Below, piece after piece: positions 1-8,725 of a DNA stretch of 64,000 bases (within the stretch, counting starts at the first letter, position 1; each line of letters begins with the position of its first letter). A program made the translations under genes and the position numbers. The notes under the pieces are model-generated. The model did no database searches. It was given only the letters and a program-made list of their open reading frames with translations, and was not told the DNA's origin. The stretch comes from Oceanobacillus kimchii X50 (GTDB taxonomy: Bacteria; Bacillota; Bacilli; Bacillales; Amphibacillaceae). The DNA lies in contig NZ_CM001792.1 in NCBI RefSeq assembly GCF_000340475.1, positions 3,709,253-3,773,252 on the forward strand, read 5' to 3'.

Positions 1-80
1 CCATTATAACTAAGCTTATACCAAAGATTTTACGGGCGTTAATGCACACTTCACCATGATTATATATCTAAAGATAGCGA

Positions 81-109
81 AGAAATCGGCGCCTAGCATG
101 CCGATTTCT
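81..109 (-). terminator. Stem-loop downstream of rplI
   Basis: A perfect 10-bp inverted repeat (agaaatcggc / gccgatttct) with a 9-nt loop lies just after the rplI stop on the transcribed strand. The U-tract is weak, so this may be a terminator or an mRNA-stabilising hairpin. The remaining bases 1-80 show no gene that I can support. Confidence 0.45.
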
Positions 110-122
110 CTTCTCATCTTAT

Positions 123-569
123 TTATTTCTCTGCTACATGAACTTTAATGGACCCTGAAACCTCTGGGTGAAGTTTAACTGGTACGGTTGTATATCCTAA
201 TGAACGAATCGGTTCATCCAATTCAATTTTTCGTTTATCGATTTTATGACCAAATTGTTTCTGCAGTGCCTCTGATATTTGTTTACTGGTAATAGAACCA
301 AACAAACGTCCATTATCACCTGATTTTGCTTCTAGTTCCACTGCAATCTCAGCAAGCTTATCTTTTAAGTTAATCGCATTTTCTTTTTCCTGCTGCTCTA
401 GCTGGTCCGCCTTTTGTTTTTTCGCTTCTAAAGCTTTCATGTTTCCAGCTGTTGCTTCTTCCGCTAAGTTATTTTTTAACAAGTAGTTACGCGCATAACC
501 ATCTGGTACATTTTTTACGTCGCCTTTTTTTGCTTTTCCTTTAACATCTTTTAAGAAGATTACTTTCAT
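123..569 (-). CDS. rplI: 50S ribosomal protein L9
   Basis: Protein L9 (148 aa) binds 23S rRNA and reaches out from the large subunit near the L1 stalk. The N-terminus [20 protein letters not shown] with the following [10 protein letters not shown] stretch is the standard L9 signature. A charged central helix (about 45-75) links it to the C-terminal domain. Length matches the family (about 148-150). The ATG overlaps the gdpP stop by four bases (ATGA), and GGGGAG in the end of gdpP supplies the ribosome site, so translation is probably coupled. It is the last gene of the yybS-gdpP-rplI run, the same order as in Bacillus subtilis. Confidence 0.98.
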   Translation of the reverse strand: MKVIFLKDVKGKAKKGDVKNVPDGYARNYLLKNNLAEEATAGNMKALEAKKQKADQLEQQEKENAINLKDKLAEIAVELEAKSGDNGRLFGSITSKQISEALQKQFGHKIDKRKIELDEPIRSLGYTTVPVKLHPEVSGSIKVHVAEK

Positions 570-2542
570 TCTGATGCTCTCCCCTCTTCGTATTCATCTA
601 TAATTTCTATTAAATCTGCTGCAGCCTCTTCAATCGTCGTATCATCTATTTGCGTAGCAGCATTCGTTAAATGACCGCCACCGTTCATTTTTTCCATAAC
701 TACTTGTACATTGACATCACCAAGTGATCTTGCACTTATTCCTATTTTACCATCAAACCGTTCGGAAATAACAAATGATGCGCTTATCCCTGTCATGGTT
801 AGTAATGTATCTGCTGTTTGTGCAATTAATACGGGACTATATGAGATTCCTTCTGGAGCTTTGGCAATCGCAATATGTCCATGAATTATTTCAGAACGCT
901 CGATAATTTGACTTCGCTCAATATATAATTCTAGATCTTCTTTTAGAAAACGTTGTACTAAGACCGTGTCCGCACCCTGTGCGCGTAAATAAGATGCCGC
1001 ATCAAAGGTTCTTGAACCCGTTCGCAACGTAAAACTTTTCGTATCAACGATAATACCAGCGAGTAATGCCGTTGCTTCTAGCATTTTCAATTTCGTTCCT
1101 TTTGGCTGATATTCAAGCAGTTCTGTTACTAACTCTGCTGTCGATGATGCATATGGTTCCATATATACTAATGTCGGATTATCAATAAACTCTTCTGCTC
1201 TACGATGATGATCTATCACAATTTTATACTCGGTTTTATTTAATAAACTTTCGAAACCGACCATACTTGGTTTATGCGTATCTACAATCACCAGCAAGCT
1301 TCGTTGTGTTATTCTTTCCTCTGCTTCTTCGAGGTCAATAAAGTTATCCCACAGACCTTCGTCAGAGCGTATCGTTTCCATCATCCGATTGACACTTGTT
1401 TCCATATCATTTTCATCAAAAACAATATAACCAGGAACTCCATTCGTCTTGGCAATGTTCATGACACCGATTGCCGCTCCGATTGAATCCATATCAGGAG
1501 ATTTATGTCCCATAATCATTACATTATCACTGGCTTTTACAAGTTCTTTTAAAGCATGGGAGATAACTCTCGCTCGAACTCGGGTACGTTTTTCCATCGG
1601 ATTGGTTTTACCACCATAGAAACGTACTTTTCCTTGTTCATCTTTAATTGCCACTTGGTCACCACCACGACCTAATGCTAAATCCAAACTAGATTGAGCA
1701 ACTTCTCCAAGTTCAGGTAGTGTCATATTCCCTACACCAATCCCTACACTTAATGTGACAGGGTTATTTTCGACACCTTCCATCTCTCGGACTTCATCCA
1801 ATATATCAAACTTTACTTTTTCTAACTGTTGTAATATTTTCTTCGTTCCTACCGCTAGAAAACGTTCTTGAGAAGTTCGTTTTAAATATAGCCCATAGTG
1901 ACTGGACCAGTTATTTAAAATAGTTGTTACTTGAGAGTTTAATTTACTCTTCGCAGTGTCATCCATGTTTTGTGTGATTTCTTCATAATTATCTAAGAAA
2001 ATAATTGCAAGCACTGTCTGTTCATTATGATATCGTTGTTTTAATGCTTCTTGATCGGTGCGATCCATAAAATAAAGGAGCTTTTCCTCTTTTTTTATGA
2101 CCGTTAAAAACGTATATCCTGCTAGTTCAACCCAAACTTCTTCTTTATTTTCCTTAATCATCGGTATGAGATCCTCAGATAACAGATGTAAAGATCTGCC
2201 TACAAGCGTTTCTCTGTCTTCACTGAATTGGTTCATATACGGATTAGACCATTCAATTTGAAATTCATCATTAAATAGTATAATTCCAAATGGCATTTCC
2301 AATAAAGCTTCCTCACCTACTTTTTTTACACGATGAGAAATCGTTGATATATATTCTTCTGCTTCATCCAGAAGAATTTGTTCGGTTCGAATACTGTAAT
2401 AAAAAGAAGCAGCCAAAACGATGGTCATAATAAGACCGATTATCCATTGGAAATACCAGAGTGCCACAAGCAAAATAATAGATATTCCATATACAACCCA
2501 TACATGTTTGCTTAGTGCTGGCTTATTGTGTAAATCTGGCAT
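566..2542 (-). CDS. gdpP: Cyclic-di-AMP phosphodiesterase GdpP (YybT)
   Basis: Membrane-bound phosphodiesterase that hydrolyses c-di-AMP and so tunes potassium and osmolyte uptake and wall homeostasis. Order of domains: two N-terminal membrane helices (about 15-55), a PAS-like domain (about 75-165), a degenerate GGDEF domain (about 175-305, with GRGGDQ in place of the active loop) and a DHH/DHHA1 module. DHH marks visible are [12 protein letters not shown] and IVIDHHRR, and the DHHA1 part has the GGGH motif near the end. The start is taken at ATG 2542 (MPDLHNKP), nine bases after AAGGAG; the upstream in-frame TTG at 2560 overlaps that ribosome site. The resulting 658 aa fits the family. Confidence 0.96.
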   Translation of the reverse strand: MPDLHNKPALSKHVWVVYGISIILLVALWYFQWIIGLIMTIVLAASFYYSIRTEQILLDEAEEYISTISHRVKKVGEEALLEMPFGIILFNDEFQIEWSNPYMNQFSEDRETLVGRSLHLLSEDLIPMIKENKEEVWVELAGYTFLTVIKKEEKLLYFMDRTDQEALKQRYHNEQTVLAIIFLDNYEEITQNMDDTAKSKLNSQVTTILNNWSSHYGLYLKRTSQERFLAVGTKKILQQLEKVKFDILDEVREMEGVENNPVTLSVGIGVGNMTLPELGEVAQSSLDLALGRGGDQVAIKDEQGKVRFYGGKTNPMEKRTRVRARVISHALKELVKASDNVMIMGHKSPDMDSIGAAIGVMNIAKTNGVPGYIVFDENDMETSVNRMMETIRSDEGLWDNFIDLEEAEERITQRSLLVIVDTHKPSMVGFESLLNKTEYKIVIDHHRRAEEFIDNPTLVYMEPYASSTAELVTELLEYQPKGTKLKMLEATALLAGIIVDTKSFTLRTGSRTFDAASYLRAQGADTVLVQRFLKEDLELYIERSQIIERSEIIHGHIAIAKAPEGISYSPVLIAQTADTLLTMTGISASFVISERFDGKIGISARSLGDVNVQVVMEKMNGGGHLTNAATQIDDTTIEEAAADLIEIIDEYEEGRASE

Positions 2543-2581
2543 AGCTTTCAGCTCCTTCAAAACCTACAAGTGTCTGTTGGG

Positions 2582-3514
2582 TTACTTCTTCTGCAAACGA
2601 TCTCTTAAGTTAAATCCTACATCAATTATACCTAAGATTCTTATGAAATAAAGAAGAAATTGTGGGAATATAAACGTAAAAATCACAATTAAAACCGGAA
2701 TGGCTTTTGACATCTTTTTGGCATGTGCATAGAAGAAGATAAATGAAATCCCTTGTATTGCTAATAACATTCCAACAATAAAAAATAGGTTTTGTAAACC
2801 AACATACAATGTGGTACCTGGATCCTGGATAAATAAAGATACAACAAACGCTAAAAAGTAGACCCAAATTATCGAACTTGGAAATCTTATATCACGTATT
2901 GGGGGAAAACGAAGCTTCTGCTTATCTTTTCGATTAATAATTTTATAACTTATCCATTGGACAACCAATGCAAGAATTGCTGCTGCAGCTACTAAAAAGG
3001 ATGGGAGTAATTCTTTCATCATTTGTATTTGTGTTTCTGCAACTTCCTGAATTTGTTCTGATTGTTCCGCAAGACCCATCTCTTCGATAAATGCAGTACT
3101 TGTTTCAACAGAGTCTTCTACAACTGTTTCAAATTGATTTACTAAATTTACATCCAAAAATAATTGTGTGAATCCGAATGTAAATAAAATACCTATGATG
3201 AAACCGAATATTCCTCTAGCCAACGTATCATAAGGAGTAACACCTTTATACATTGCATTACCAATCATTATTCCACCAAGCCCCATCATCAAGACCAGTG
3301 GTATAGCGATAATTGTCATGATAAGCAAGGATATCAATAACGCCAATGCCAACATCACAAAACCTGACTTCAGCCCATACTTTTTTGTGAATAGAACAAA
3401 AGGTATTGGTAGTAAAAATATTGATATAATAGGCAAAAACAAGAAAGAGGCTAATATGATTGTAAATATAAATAGCATCAATGCCCCATCTTTTATTTGT
3501 TTAGATTGATTCAT
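2582..3514 (-). CDS. yybS: YybS family membrane protein (DUF2232)
   Basis: Integral membrane protein of about 310 aa with roughly eight hydrophobic segments and one hydrophilic, negatively charged loop (about 130-165). It resembles the YybS/DUF2232 family, found in Bacillales beside gdpP and rplI. The function is not established; the fold is thought to be of the S-component/transport type, which is family knowledge and not shown here. The start is placed at ATG 3514, eight bases after GAGG; the GTG three codons earlier lies inside the ribosome site. It ends about 40 bases before gdpP and very likely heads that operon. Confidence 0.88.
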   Translation of the reverse strand: MNQSKQIKDGALMLFIFTIILASFLFLPIISIFLLPIPFVLFTKKYGLKSGFVMLALALLISLLIMTIIAIPLVLMMGLGGIMIGNAMYKGVTPYDTLARGIFGFIIGILFTFGFTQLFLDVNLVNQFETVVEDSVETSTAFIEEMGLAEQSEQIQEVAETQIQMMKELLPSFLVAAAAILALVVQWISYKIINRKDKQKLRFPPIRDIRFPSSIIWVYFLAFVVSLFIQDPGTTLYVGLQNLFFIVGMLLAIQGISFIFFYAHAKKMSKAIPVLIVIFTFIFPQFLLYFIRILGIIDVGFNLRDRLQKK

Positions 3515-3616
3515 TTCATGCACCTCGTTCTAACTATAGTGTTATGTCTAAATGGCATATTATATAATGATAACATGATTTTCTTTTGAAGGCTTGTCGA
3601 ATCTTGTTATCAATAT

Positions 3617-3630
3617 ATTTCCCGGGAAAT
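3617..3630. promoter_or_regulatory. Noc-binding site (NBS)
   Basis: The 14-bp palindrome ATTTCCCGGGAAAT matches exactly the binding consensus described for the nucleoid-occlusion protein Noc of B. subtilis. The gene noc is in this window (25472-26344). The site lies in the divergent intergenic region between yybS and the next rightward gene, about 30 kb from oriC. Confidence 0.8.
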
Positions 3631-3728
3631 AAATAATCTCTCTTTATTCACTACAATTATTGACATTTTTTGTCACAAACTTGCTAATAATTTCTACTTT
3701 TTATTCCCTTTTTAGATCATTCATCTAT

Positions 3729-3734
3729 TATAAT
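3729..3734 (+). promoter_or_regulatory. Candidate -10 box TATAAT
   Basis: A perfect TATAAT lies 35 bases before the start at 3770. No good -35 box is visible at the right spacing, so this is only a candidate for the promoter of the following membrane-protein gene. Confidence 0.35.
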
Positions 3735-3769
3735 GAAATAAAACAGACTTTGATATAAGGATGGCTCAT

Positions 3770-4255
3770 ATGATTTTCGTTGAAATATTAAAACACAGTA
3801 TAAAATTACCGCAAAAAAAGGCCCTATTTCAATTAAATCGAATTGGAATGGATATGATCATAATATATTTAATTATCATGTTAGCGATTGTATCGATACC
3901 GGAATGGATAAATCGTTTAAACCAGTCTAATGGAATCGGCGCAGATATGAATATCATATTTCAGTTTATCTATTTCTTTATGTTCTATTATTTAATTATG
4001 ACCGTTTTTGTGTTTATTGCTATATCTGTCATTGCATATGTAGGAAAAGGAATCTCTCATCTTATGAAACGTAAATTAACTTATGGGTTACTTTGGAAAA
4101 TGAGTGCTTGTACTGTTACAATCCCGTTTTTATTATTTATGTTTATTTCATTTATTTGGCAGGTAAATGATTCTTTTCTCTTTTTCACATTTTTATTTAG
4201 TTTAGGGTTATTGTTTATTATGATTCAGCATTACCCAAAAAGAAGAAAGTCATAA
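3770..4255 (+). CDS. Small membrane protein, resembles DUF1189 N-terminus
   Basis: A protein of about 161 aa with four hydrophobic segments (about 25-45, 65-95, 105-130, 135-150) and a basic C-terminus. The early stretch LPQKKALFQLNRIGMDMIII recalls the start of DUF1189 membrane proteins, but it is shorter than that family, so the assignment is weak. The start at 3770 is chosen because AAGGA (3757-3761) is spaced eight bases from it; the ATG at 3761 overlaps the ribosome site. It stands alone between the yybS and NUDIX genes. No function can be given. Confidence 0.7.
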   Translation: MIFVEILKHSIKLPQKKALFQLNRIGMDMIIIYLIIMLAIVSIPEWINRLNQSNGIGADMNIIFQFIYFFMFYYLIMTVFVFIAISVIAYVGKGISHLMKRKLTYGLLWKMSACTVTIPFLLFMFISFIWQVNDSFLFFTFLFSLGLLFIMIQHYPKRRKS

Positions 4256-4311
4256 TTAGTACCGAAATTACATCCTATCAACAGCTTGAAACCGAGCTTG
4301 ATTTCCACACT

Positions 4312-4348
4312 AAAAAAGGAATGAATCCCTTTATGATTTTCATTCCTT
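4312..4348 (-). terminator. Rho-independent terminator after the NUDIX gene
   Basis: The inverted repeat aaggaatgaa / ttcattcctt (4316-4325 and 4339-4348) is followed on the minus strand by a run of six U, just downstream of the NUDIX gene. Confidence 0.8.
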
Positions 4349-4354
4349 CGCTTA

Positions 4355-4840
4355 TTATTGACGTTGATATACGGTTAGCCTACGTTCGGAAGGTTTATTT
4401 TTTCTTTCATCCCAATAAATCTGATATTCAAAAGAATCCTTCGCCAGTATATGTCGAATACGAACTTTTATATCTGGGTGAATCATTATTTCATCCAAGC
4501 GATCAATTGGGTGCCATAGGCATCTCCCTTCTGTCCCAGCTTCCATTAACTCTCCAGAAAAGTCATTCGAGAAATAATCCAAATAAACAAACTGCTCAAG
4601 TTTTTGTTCGTTAATATACCCGGATATACTTACTAGCTCCAATTGGTCTAGCTTTAATCCCGTCTCCTCATAAACTTCTCGCTTTGCAGATTCTTCAAAT
4701 GTCTCTGGAAACTCCACTTTTCCTCCTGGTGGAACATATCCATCAAAATCTCCCTTATTCCTCTCCAATAATAAGATATTATTATGCGAATCAACGATAA
4801 CTACTAAATTCCAGAAATGATAATTGATATTCATCTTCAT
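4355..4840 (-). CDS. NUDIX hydrolase
   Basis: A 161-aa hydrolase of nucleoside diphosphates linked to another group. The full NUDIX box G-x5-E-x7-REVYEETGL is present at about residues 40-62 and carries the metal-binding REXXEE. The GGK before the box and the Trp/Pro-rich 'GYVPPGG' are typical of the MutT/8-oxo-dGTP subgroup, but the true substrate cannot be read from the sequence. AAGGA sits seven bases before the ATG. It is probably transcribed with the acetyltransferase gene 40 bases upstream, and is followed by a clear terminator. Confidence 0.9.
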   Translation of the reverse strand: MKMNINYHFWNLVVIVDSHNNILLLERNKGDFDGYVPPGGKVEFPETFEESAKREVYEETGLKLDQLELVSISGYINEQKLEQFVYLDYFSNDFSGELMEAGTEGRCLWHPIDRLDEIMIHPDIKVRIRHILAKDSFEYQIYWDERKNKPSERRLTVYQRQ

Positions 4841-4883
4841 TGCACCGTCCTTTATCGTCTAATCTAATTTTCGTAAAAACGGA

Positions 4884-5384
4884 TTATAATTGAACAGAAT
4901 ACACACATACTACCTTATCTTTCAGAATGATTTCTTTTTCAACCTTCATCATTAGTTTCTTCGCTACGTTACAAGATGCAGTATTCTCATGCTGTATTAA
5001 TGAAATAACACGATCAACCTTCATATTTTTCCGTGCAAATGCGAACAATGCTTGCGCAGCTTCCGTGGCATATCCTTTTCCCCAATGGTTTTTAGCAATC
5101 CAATATCCTATCTCAATTTCGCTTTTTCCTTCTACAGTTTGTGGAACAAGCCCAGCATGTCCTACCCGCTCATTTTGTTTATTTATAAGAACATGTAGGC
5201 CAATACCATTCCCATATTTATATGTATCATAAATCCATTGCAGAAAAGCGTTGGAAGCTTTATCGTCTTTTACGCTACCATCTCCAATAAAACGAACCAC
5301 TTCTGGATCCTGTAATAAAGATTGGAGAAAAGGAAAATCGTCATCACAATAAGGACGAAATGTTAAACGAGTGGTATGTAGCAT
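4884..5384 (-). CDS. GNAT family N-acetyltransferase (RimJ/RimL type)
   Basis: A 166-aa acetyl-CoA-dependent acetyltransferase. It begins with the LHTTRLTFRPYCDDDF pattern of the RimJ/RimL-like GNATs, and the acetyl-CoA pyrophosphate loop is seen as HWGKGYATEAAQAL (about residues 100-113). The late ENTASCNVAKKL helix is also typical. The target (protein N-terminus, small amine or antibiotic) cannot be told. The ribosome site is weak (GGATGTG). It lies upstream of the NUDIX gene in the same direction, so the two may form a short operon. Confidence 0.9.
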   Translation of the reverse strand: MLHTTRLTFRPYCDDDFPFLQSLLQDPEVVRFIGDGSVKDDKASNAFLQWIYDTYKYGNGIGLHVLINKQNERVGHAGLVPQTVEGKSEIEIGYWIAKNHWGKGYATEAAQALFAFARKNMKVDRVISLIQHENTASCNVAKKLMMKVEKEIILKDKVVCVYSVQL

Positions 5385-5556
5385 TATTATTCACATCCAA
5401 AACATAATTATCGTCTTTAATATACCATTTCCATACGAATATGAATAGAATATTTAGCCAATTCTATATATTAACTTTATATAAAGATACTTTTATCTTT
5501 TCTTTTAAGTAAACTATCAATAACAATACTATTTAAGTTAAAAAGAGGTGTTGTAA

Positions 5557-6063
5557 ATGCAAGTTAACCAGACTTTATTTCATGAAACACAGCGATTTCG
5601 GCAAATTTGGATATGGATATTAATATTAATTATTGCCCTGGATATGTGGTATGAGTTTATACAACAAATCATATTCGGTAAAACAGTAGGAAGTAACCCT
5701 GCACCGGACGTAGTTACTATCGTTTTTTGGGCGCTCTTTGGTATTATCTTTCCCGTATTTATGTTAGGACTTTTAAAGTTGAGAACCGAAGTTTATAGCG
5801 ACGGTATTTATATTCGCTTTTTTCCTTTACATCTCCGGTATAGAAGGTTCCTTTTCAAAGATATACAGCATTACGAAAGTATTTCCTACAGTCCGATCAA
5901 GCGATTTGGAGGATGGGGCATTCGATTTAATACAGATGGCGAGACCGCTTATAATGTGATTGGCAAGAAGGGAATAGAATTGAAACTAAAACATGAAACC
6001 GTAGTCATCGGAACCCAAAAACCCGAAGAATTCAAAAGAGTGCTAGACTCCTTAATAAGTTAA
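5557..6063 (+). CDS. Hypothetical membrane protein (DUF6141-like)
   Basis: A 168-aa protein with two membrane helices (about 18-38 and 55-75) followed by a soluble beta-rich domain with the stretch YSPIKRFGGWGIRF. That arrangement (two helices, then a PH-like domain with a GGWGIR motif) recalls DUF6141 proteins; I base this on recall of the motif only. GAGGTG precedes the ATG by eight bases. It is monocistronic, with a leftward gene converging on it and a terminator between them. No function is known to me. Confidence 0.75.
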   Translation: MQVNQTLFHETQRFRQIWIWILILIIALDMWYEFIQQIIFGKTVGSNPAPDVVTIVFWALFGIIFPVFMLGLLKLRTEVYSDGIYIRFFPLHLRYRRFLFKDIQHYESISYSPIKRFGGWGIRFNTDGETAYNVIGKKGIELKLKHETVVIGTQKPEEFKRVLDSLIS

Positions 6064-6080
6064 GATTAAGTATTTGAAAA

Positions 6081-6110
6081 TAAAAATCCGAACTACTTAA
6101 GTAGTTCGGA
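6081..6110 (-). terminator. Terminator between convergent genes
   Basis: A perfect 10-bp inverted repeat with a 4-nt loop (6087-6096 and 6101-6110) is followed on the minus strand by UUUUUA, ending the leftward gene at 6125. On the plus strand it has no U-run. Confidence 0.8.
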
Positions 6111-6124
6111 AAAATTATAAGCCA

Positions 6125-6448
6125 TTATGCAATATCTTGTGTTACCCTATCTTTTGACTTTGTAAATGTCAAAACTCCATCAATTAATAGACAAATAAAC
6201 GCAGCCCAATGTAGCATCATTCCTAGACCTGGAATAAAACCTACTGTGCTAGCTACGATACCTACAACTGGCCCCCATATCGGTTTATTAGCATTCTTTG
6301 AAAATATTAATGTAATAATATGATAAACTAACATAAATAATAGCGGTGTCCAATAAAGAGCTAATATTATAGATCCACCTAAAGCAGGAATCCCTAAAAT
6401 AAATTCGAAACCAGAACCAACAATTTTCAATACACCTGACAATAACAT
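6125..6448 (-). CDS. Small hypothetical membrane protein
   Basis: A 107-aa very hydrophobic protein with about three membrane helices (roughly 10-30, 32-52, 60-95) and a short charged C-terminal tail. GAGGTGAGAGG directly before the ATG is a strong ribosome site, so it is probably a real gene. I do not recognise the family. It stands between a DUF6141-like gene and the sugar locus, with no clear functional link to either. Confidence 0.7.
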   Translation of the reverse strand: MLLSGVLKIVGSGFEFILGIPALGGSIILALYWTPLLFMLVYHIITLIFSKNANKPIWGPVVGIVASTVGFIPGLGMMLHWAAFICLLIDGVLTFTKSKDRVTQDIA

Positions 6449-6607
6449 CCTCTCACCTCACATCCATTTATTTCAAATTTATAAGTATATATTACCATAA
6501 ATTTACTATTCTACAACAAAAAATAAGAATTTTTTACCATGTTAATTCCTTACAAAAAAGAAAAATGAACACCTCTTTAAAAAAGTGCTCATTTCTCCAT
6601 ATTACTA

Positions 6608-7606
6608 TCAACGAATTTCTACTCGTTTCTTTTGTTTATGCGATAAGTCAGCAGCCTGGTTGATTACGGTTAATTGTAAAAAATCATCCTTGGTAATGGT
6701 TGGCGTACTATTCTTTTGGATAGCATCAGCCCACTGTTTCATTGGAGATGCTATTTGTTTTGGTGCTTCTAGTTCCAACCATTTATCGTCCTGGTATTGC
6801 TTACGTTTGATTTTTACTTTTCCGTCCTCTGCTAACAATGTTCCTTCCGTTCCATACAACTGTAACTGAAAAGGACTCCCATGAGATAAAAAACTAGTCT
6901 CGATTATCCCGAGTGCTCCTGACTCATATTCTACTGTCACGACCGCAGAATCATCCACCTCATACTGATCACTTATCGACTGTAAATGGGCGTATACCGA
7001 TATGGACTTGCCCATAAGACGGTTGGTTAAATAAATAGGGTGCGCCCCTAAATCTACTAAAGCACCTCCACCAGCTCTTTGTTTATCATAAAATCGGTCA
7101 GGCAACCACCCAAATTCTTCTCCATCTGGGATTACTGCACCATCATGTGCCAATCGACAGCGAATCATCGTTAAATTCCCAAGCCATCCTTTTTCTACTG
7201 CTTCCTCTGCACATAGAAACTCTTTTTCTGTTAGCCTCGGTAACGAAACCATCAACTGAACATTGTATTTCAATTTCGCCTTCCATATTTCCTCACTTTC
7301 CTTTACAGATAATGCAAGTACTTTCTCTGTAAAAATATGTTTGTTATGTTGGCAAGCTTTCAATAATATTTCCGTGTGTAAGTTGGTAGAAGTTGTAACA
7401 ATAATTGCATCAATATCATCGTCTTTCATTACTTTATCGATATTTTCTTCAAACGGGACATCTAACTCTTTTGCCCATTGCTCTCCTCGTTCTACATTAT
7501 CATCCCATACCTTTTTAATTTGAATGTCAGGGTTTTCTAAAGCTTCTTTTGCATAGTCATCCGCATGCACATGCCATCGACTTAATAACGCAACCTGTAT
7601 AATAAT
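6608..7606 (-). CDS. Gfo/Idh/MocA family oxidoreductase (unusual start)
   Basis: NAD(P)-dependent sugar or inositol dehydrogenase of the Gfo/Idh/MocA family, about 330 aa. From the first conventional start (GTG 7570) the protein would begin MHADDYAKE and lack the first strand of the Rossmann fold. In the same frame upstream the sequence reads IIQVALLSRWHVHADDY, the expected N-terminus, back to ATT codons at 7606 and 7603. GGAG, seven bases before the ATT at 7606, overlaps the stop of the preceding gene. So either an AUU codon starts translation or an extra base has been inserted (see findings). The EKV stretch in place of the usual EKP, and the downstream GGGALVDLGAHP motif, mark the catalytic domain. 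Last gene of the sugar operon. Confidence 0.85.
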   Translation of the reverse strand: MIIQVALLSRWHVHADDYAKEALENPDIQIKKVWDDNVERGEQWAKELDVPFEENIDKVMKDDDIDAIIVTTSTNLHTEILLKACQHNKHIFTEKVLALSVKESEEIWKAKLKYNVQLMVSLPRLTEKEFLCAEEAVEKGWLGNLTMIRCRLAHDGAVIPDGEEFGWLPDRFYDKQRAGGGALVDLGAHPIYLTNRLMGKSISVYAHLQSISDQYEVDDSAVVTVEYESGALGIIETSFLSHGSPFQLQLYGTEGTLLAEDGKVKIKRKQYQDDKWLELEAPKQIASPMKQWADAIQKNSTPTITKDDFLQLTVINQAADLSHKQKKRVEIR

Positions 7607-7618
7607 TCTTCAACTCCT

Positions 7619-8701
7619 CTAATCAAAATATACAGCTTTTCCCGTTTTCGCAGATTGATAAATTGCTTCTAAAATCTGAGTAACAACTAGTGCCTCTTTT
7701 GGCAGTACTGTTGCCTCTTCTTCATTGATAATTGATTCAATCCACATTCTTGCTTCTAGTTCAGCATCGCTTTCCGTATCACCATCATAAAAAGCGACGC
7801 CACCCGGTCCAAGGTTTACTTTTTTCGTGTATAGTTCACCTAAGTCCTCACCGTGGAGTCGCAAACCCTCTTTCATATCAGCTCCACCTTCTGTACCGCT
7901 AAGCGAACACTTTGCCTCATCGACGTCCAACGAATTCAGGGCCCAGCTTGATTCTAAGATAATCGTGGCACCATTTTTCATTGTAATAAAACCAAATGCC
8001 GCATCTTCTACTGTAAATTCATTTGGATTCCATGGTCCCCACGGATTTGCTGCGTCTTTTTTCTTTCCCAATTGGTGATGTGTTGTTCCCATAACAGATT
8101 TTGGTTCATAATTATCCATCATCCAAAGCGTAAGGTCCAGAGCATGTGTACCGATATCGATTAATGGTCCACCACCTTGCTTTTCTTCATCTAAAAACAC
8201 ACCCCACGTTGGTACAGCACGCCTGCGAATGGCGTGTGCTTTCGCAAAATAGATGTCACCAAGATCTCCACGCTGGCAGATTTTTTTCAAATATTGACTA
8301 TCCGGACGAAAACGATTGTTATAGCCAATTGTTAACTTCTTATTATATTTTTTAGCTGCATCTACCATTGCCTGTGCTTCTTCTACTGTTTTGGCCATCG
8401 GTTTTTCACACATTACATGCTTACCTCCACGCAGTGCTGCAATGCTGATCTCCGCATGCGAATTATTCGGCGTACACACATGGACTACCTCTACAGGAGA
8501 TTTCTCAATTAGCTGAATGTAGTCTTCATAAGTTACAGCATCTTCCGCTCCATATTCTTTTGCTGCACGCTCTGCTTTTTCCTTATCAATATCACAAAAA
8601 GCGACTATATTTACATGTTCTAGCTTTGTTAAGCTTGGTAAATGCTTACCAAACGCAATACCACCACAACCAATAATCCCTACTTGAATGGGTCTTGTCA
8701 T
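7619..8701 (-). CDS. Gfo/Idh/MocA family oxidoreductase
   Basis: A 360-aa NAD(P)-dependent dehydrogenase acting on a sugar, sugar acid or cyclitol. The Rossmann loop GIIGCGGIAFGKHLP (about 8-22), the catalytic-lysine motif CEKPMAKT (about 98-105) and the substrate-side GGGPLIDIGTHALDL (about 176-190) are all intact. A strong GGAG lies before the ATG. Its stop codon overlaps the ribosome site of the next dehydrogenase gene, and it follows the permease genes by about 25 bases, so it belongs to the same operon. The pair of dehydrogenases suggests oxidation or epimerisation through a keto-sugar, which is inference. Confidence 0.93.
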   Translation of the reverse strand: MTRPIQVGIIGCGGIAFGKHLPSLTKLEHVNIVAFCDIDKEKAERAAKEYGAEDAVTYEDYIQLIEKSPVEVVHVCTPNNSHAEISIAALRGGKHVMCEKPMAKTVEEAQAMVDAAKKYNKKLTIGYNNRFRPDSQYLKKICQRGDLGDIYFAKAHAIRRRAVPTWGVFLDEEKQGGGPLIDIGTHALDLTLWMMDNYEPKSVMGTTHHQLGKKKDAANPWGPWNPNEFTVEDAAFGFITMKNGATIILESSWALNSLDVDEAKCSLSGTEGGADMKEGLRLHGEDLGELYTKKVNLGPGGVAFYDGDTESDAELEARMWIESIINEEEATVLPKEALVVTQILEAIYQSAKTGKAVYFD

Positions 8702-8725
8702 ATTACATTCCTCTCCTTCTGTGTT

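Noticed and set aside
1274..1486. Rightward frame inside gdpP
   Set aside because: Antisense to an intact, conserved coding sequence and without a start context.
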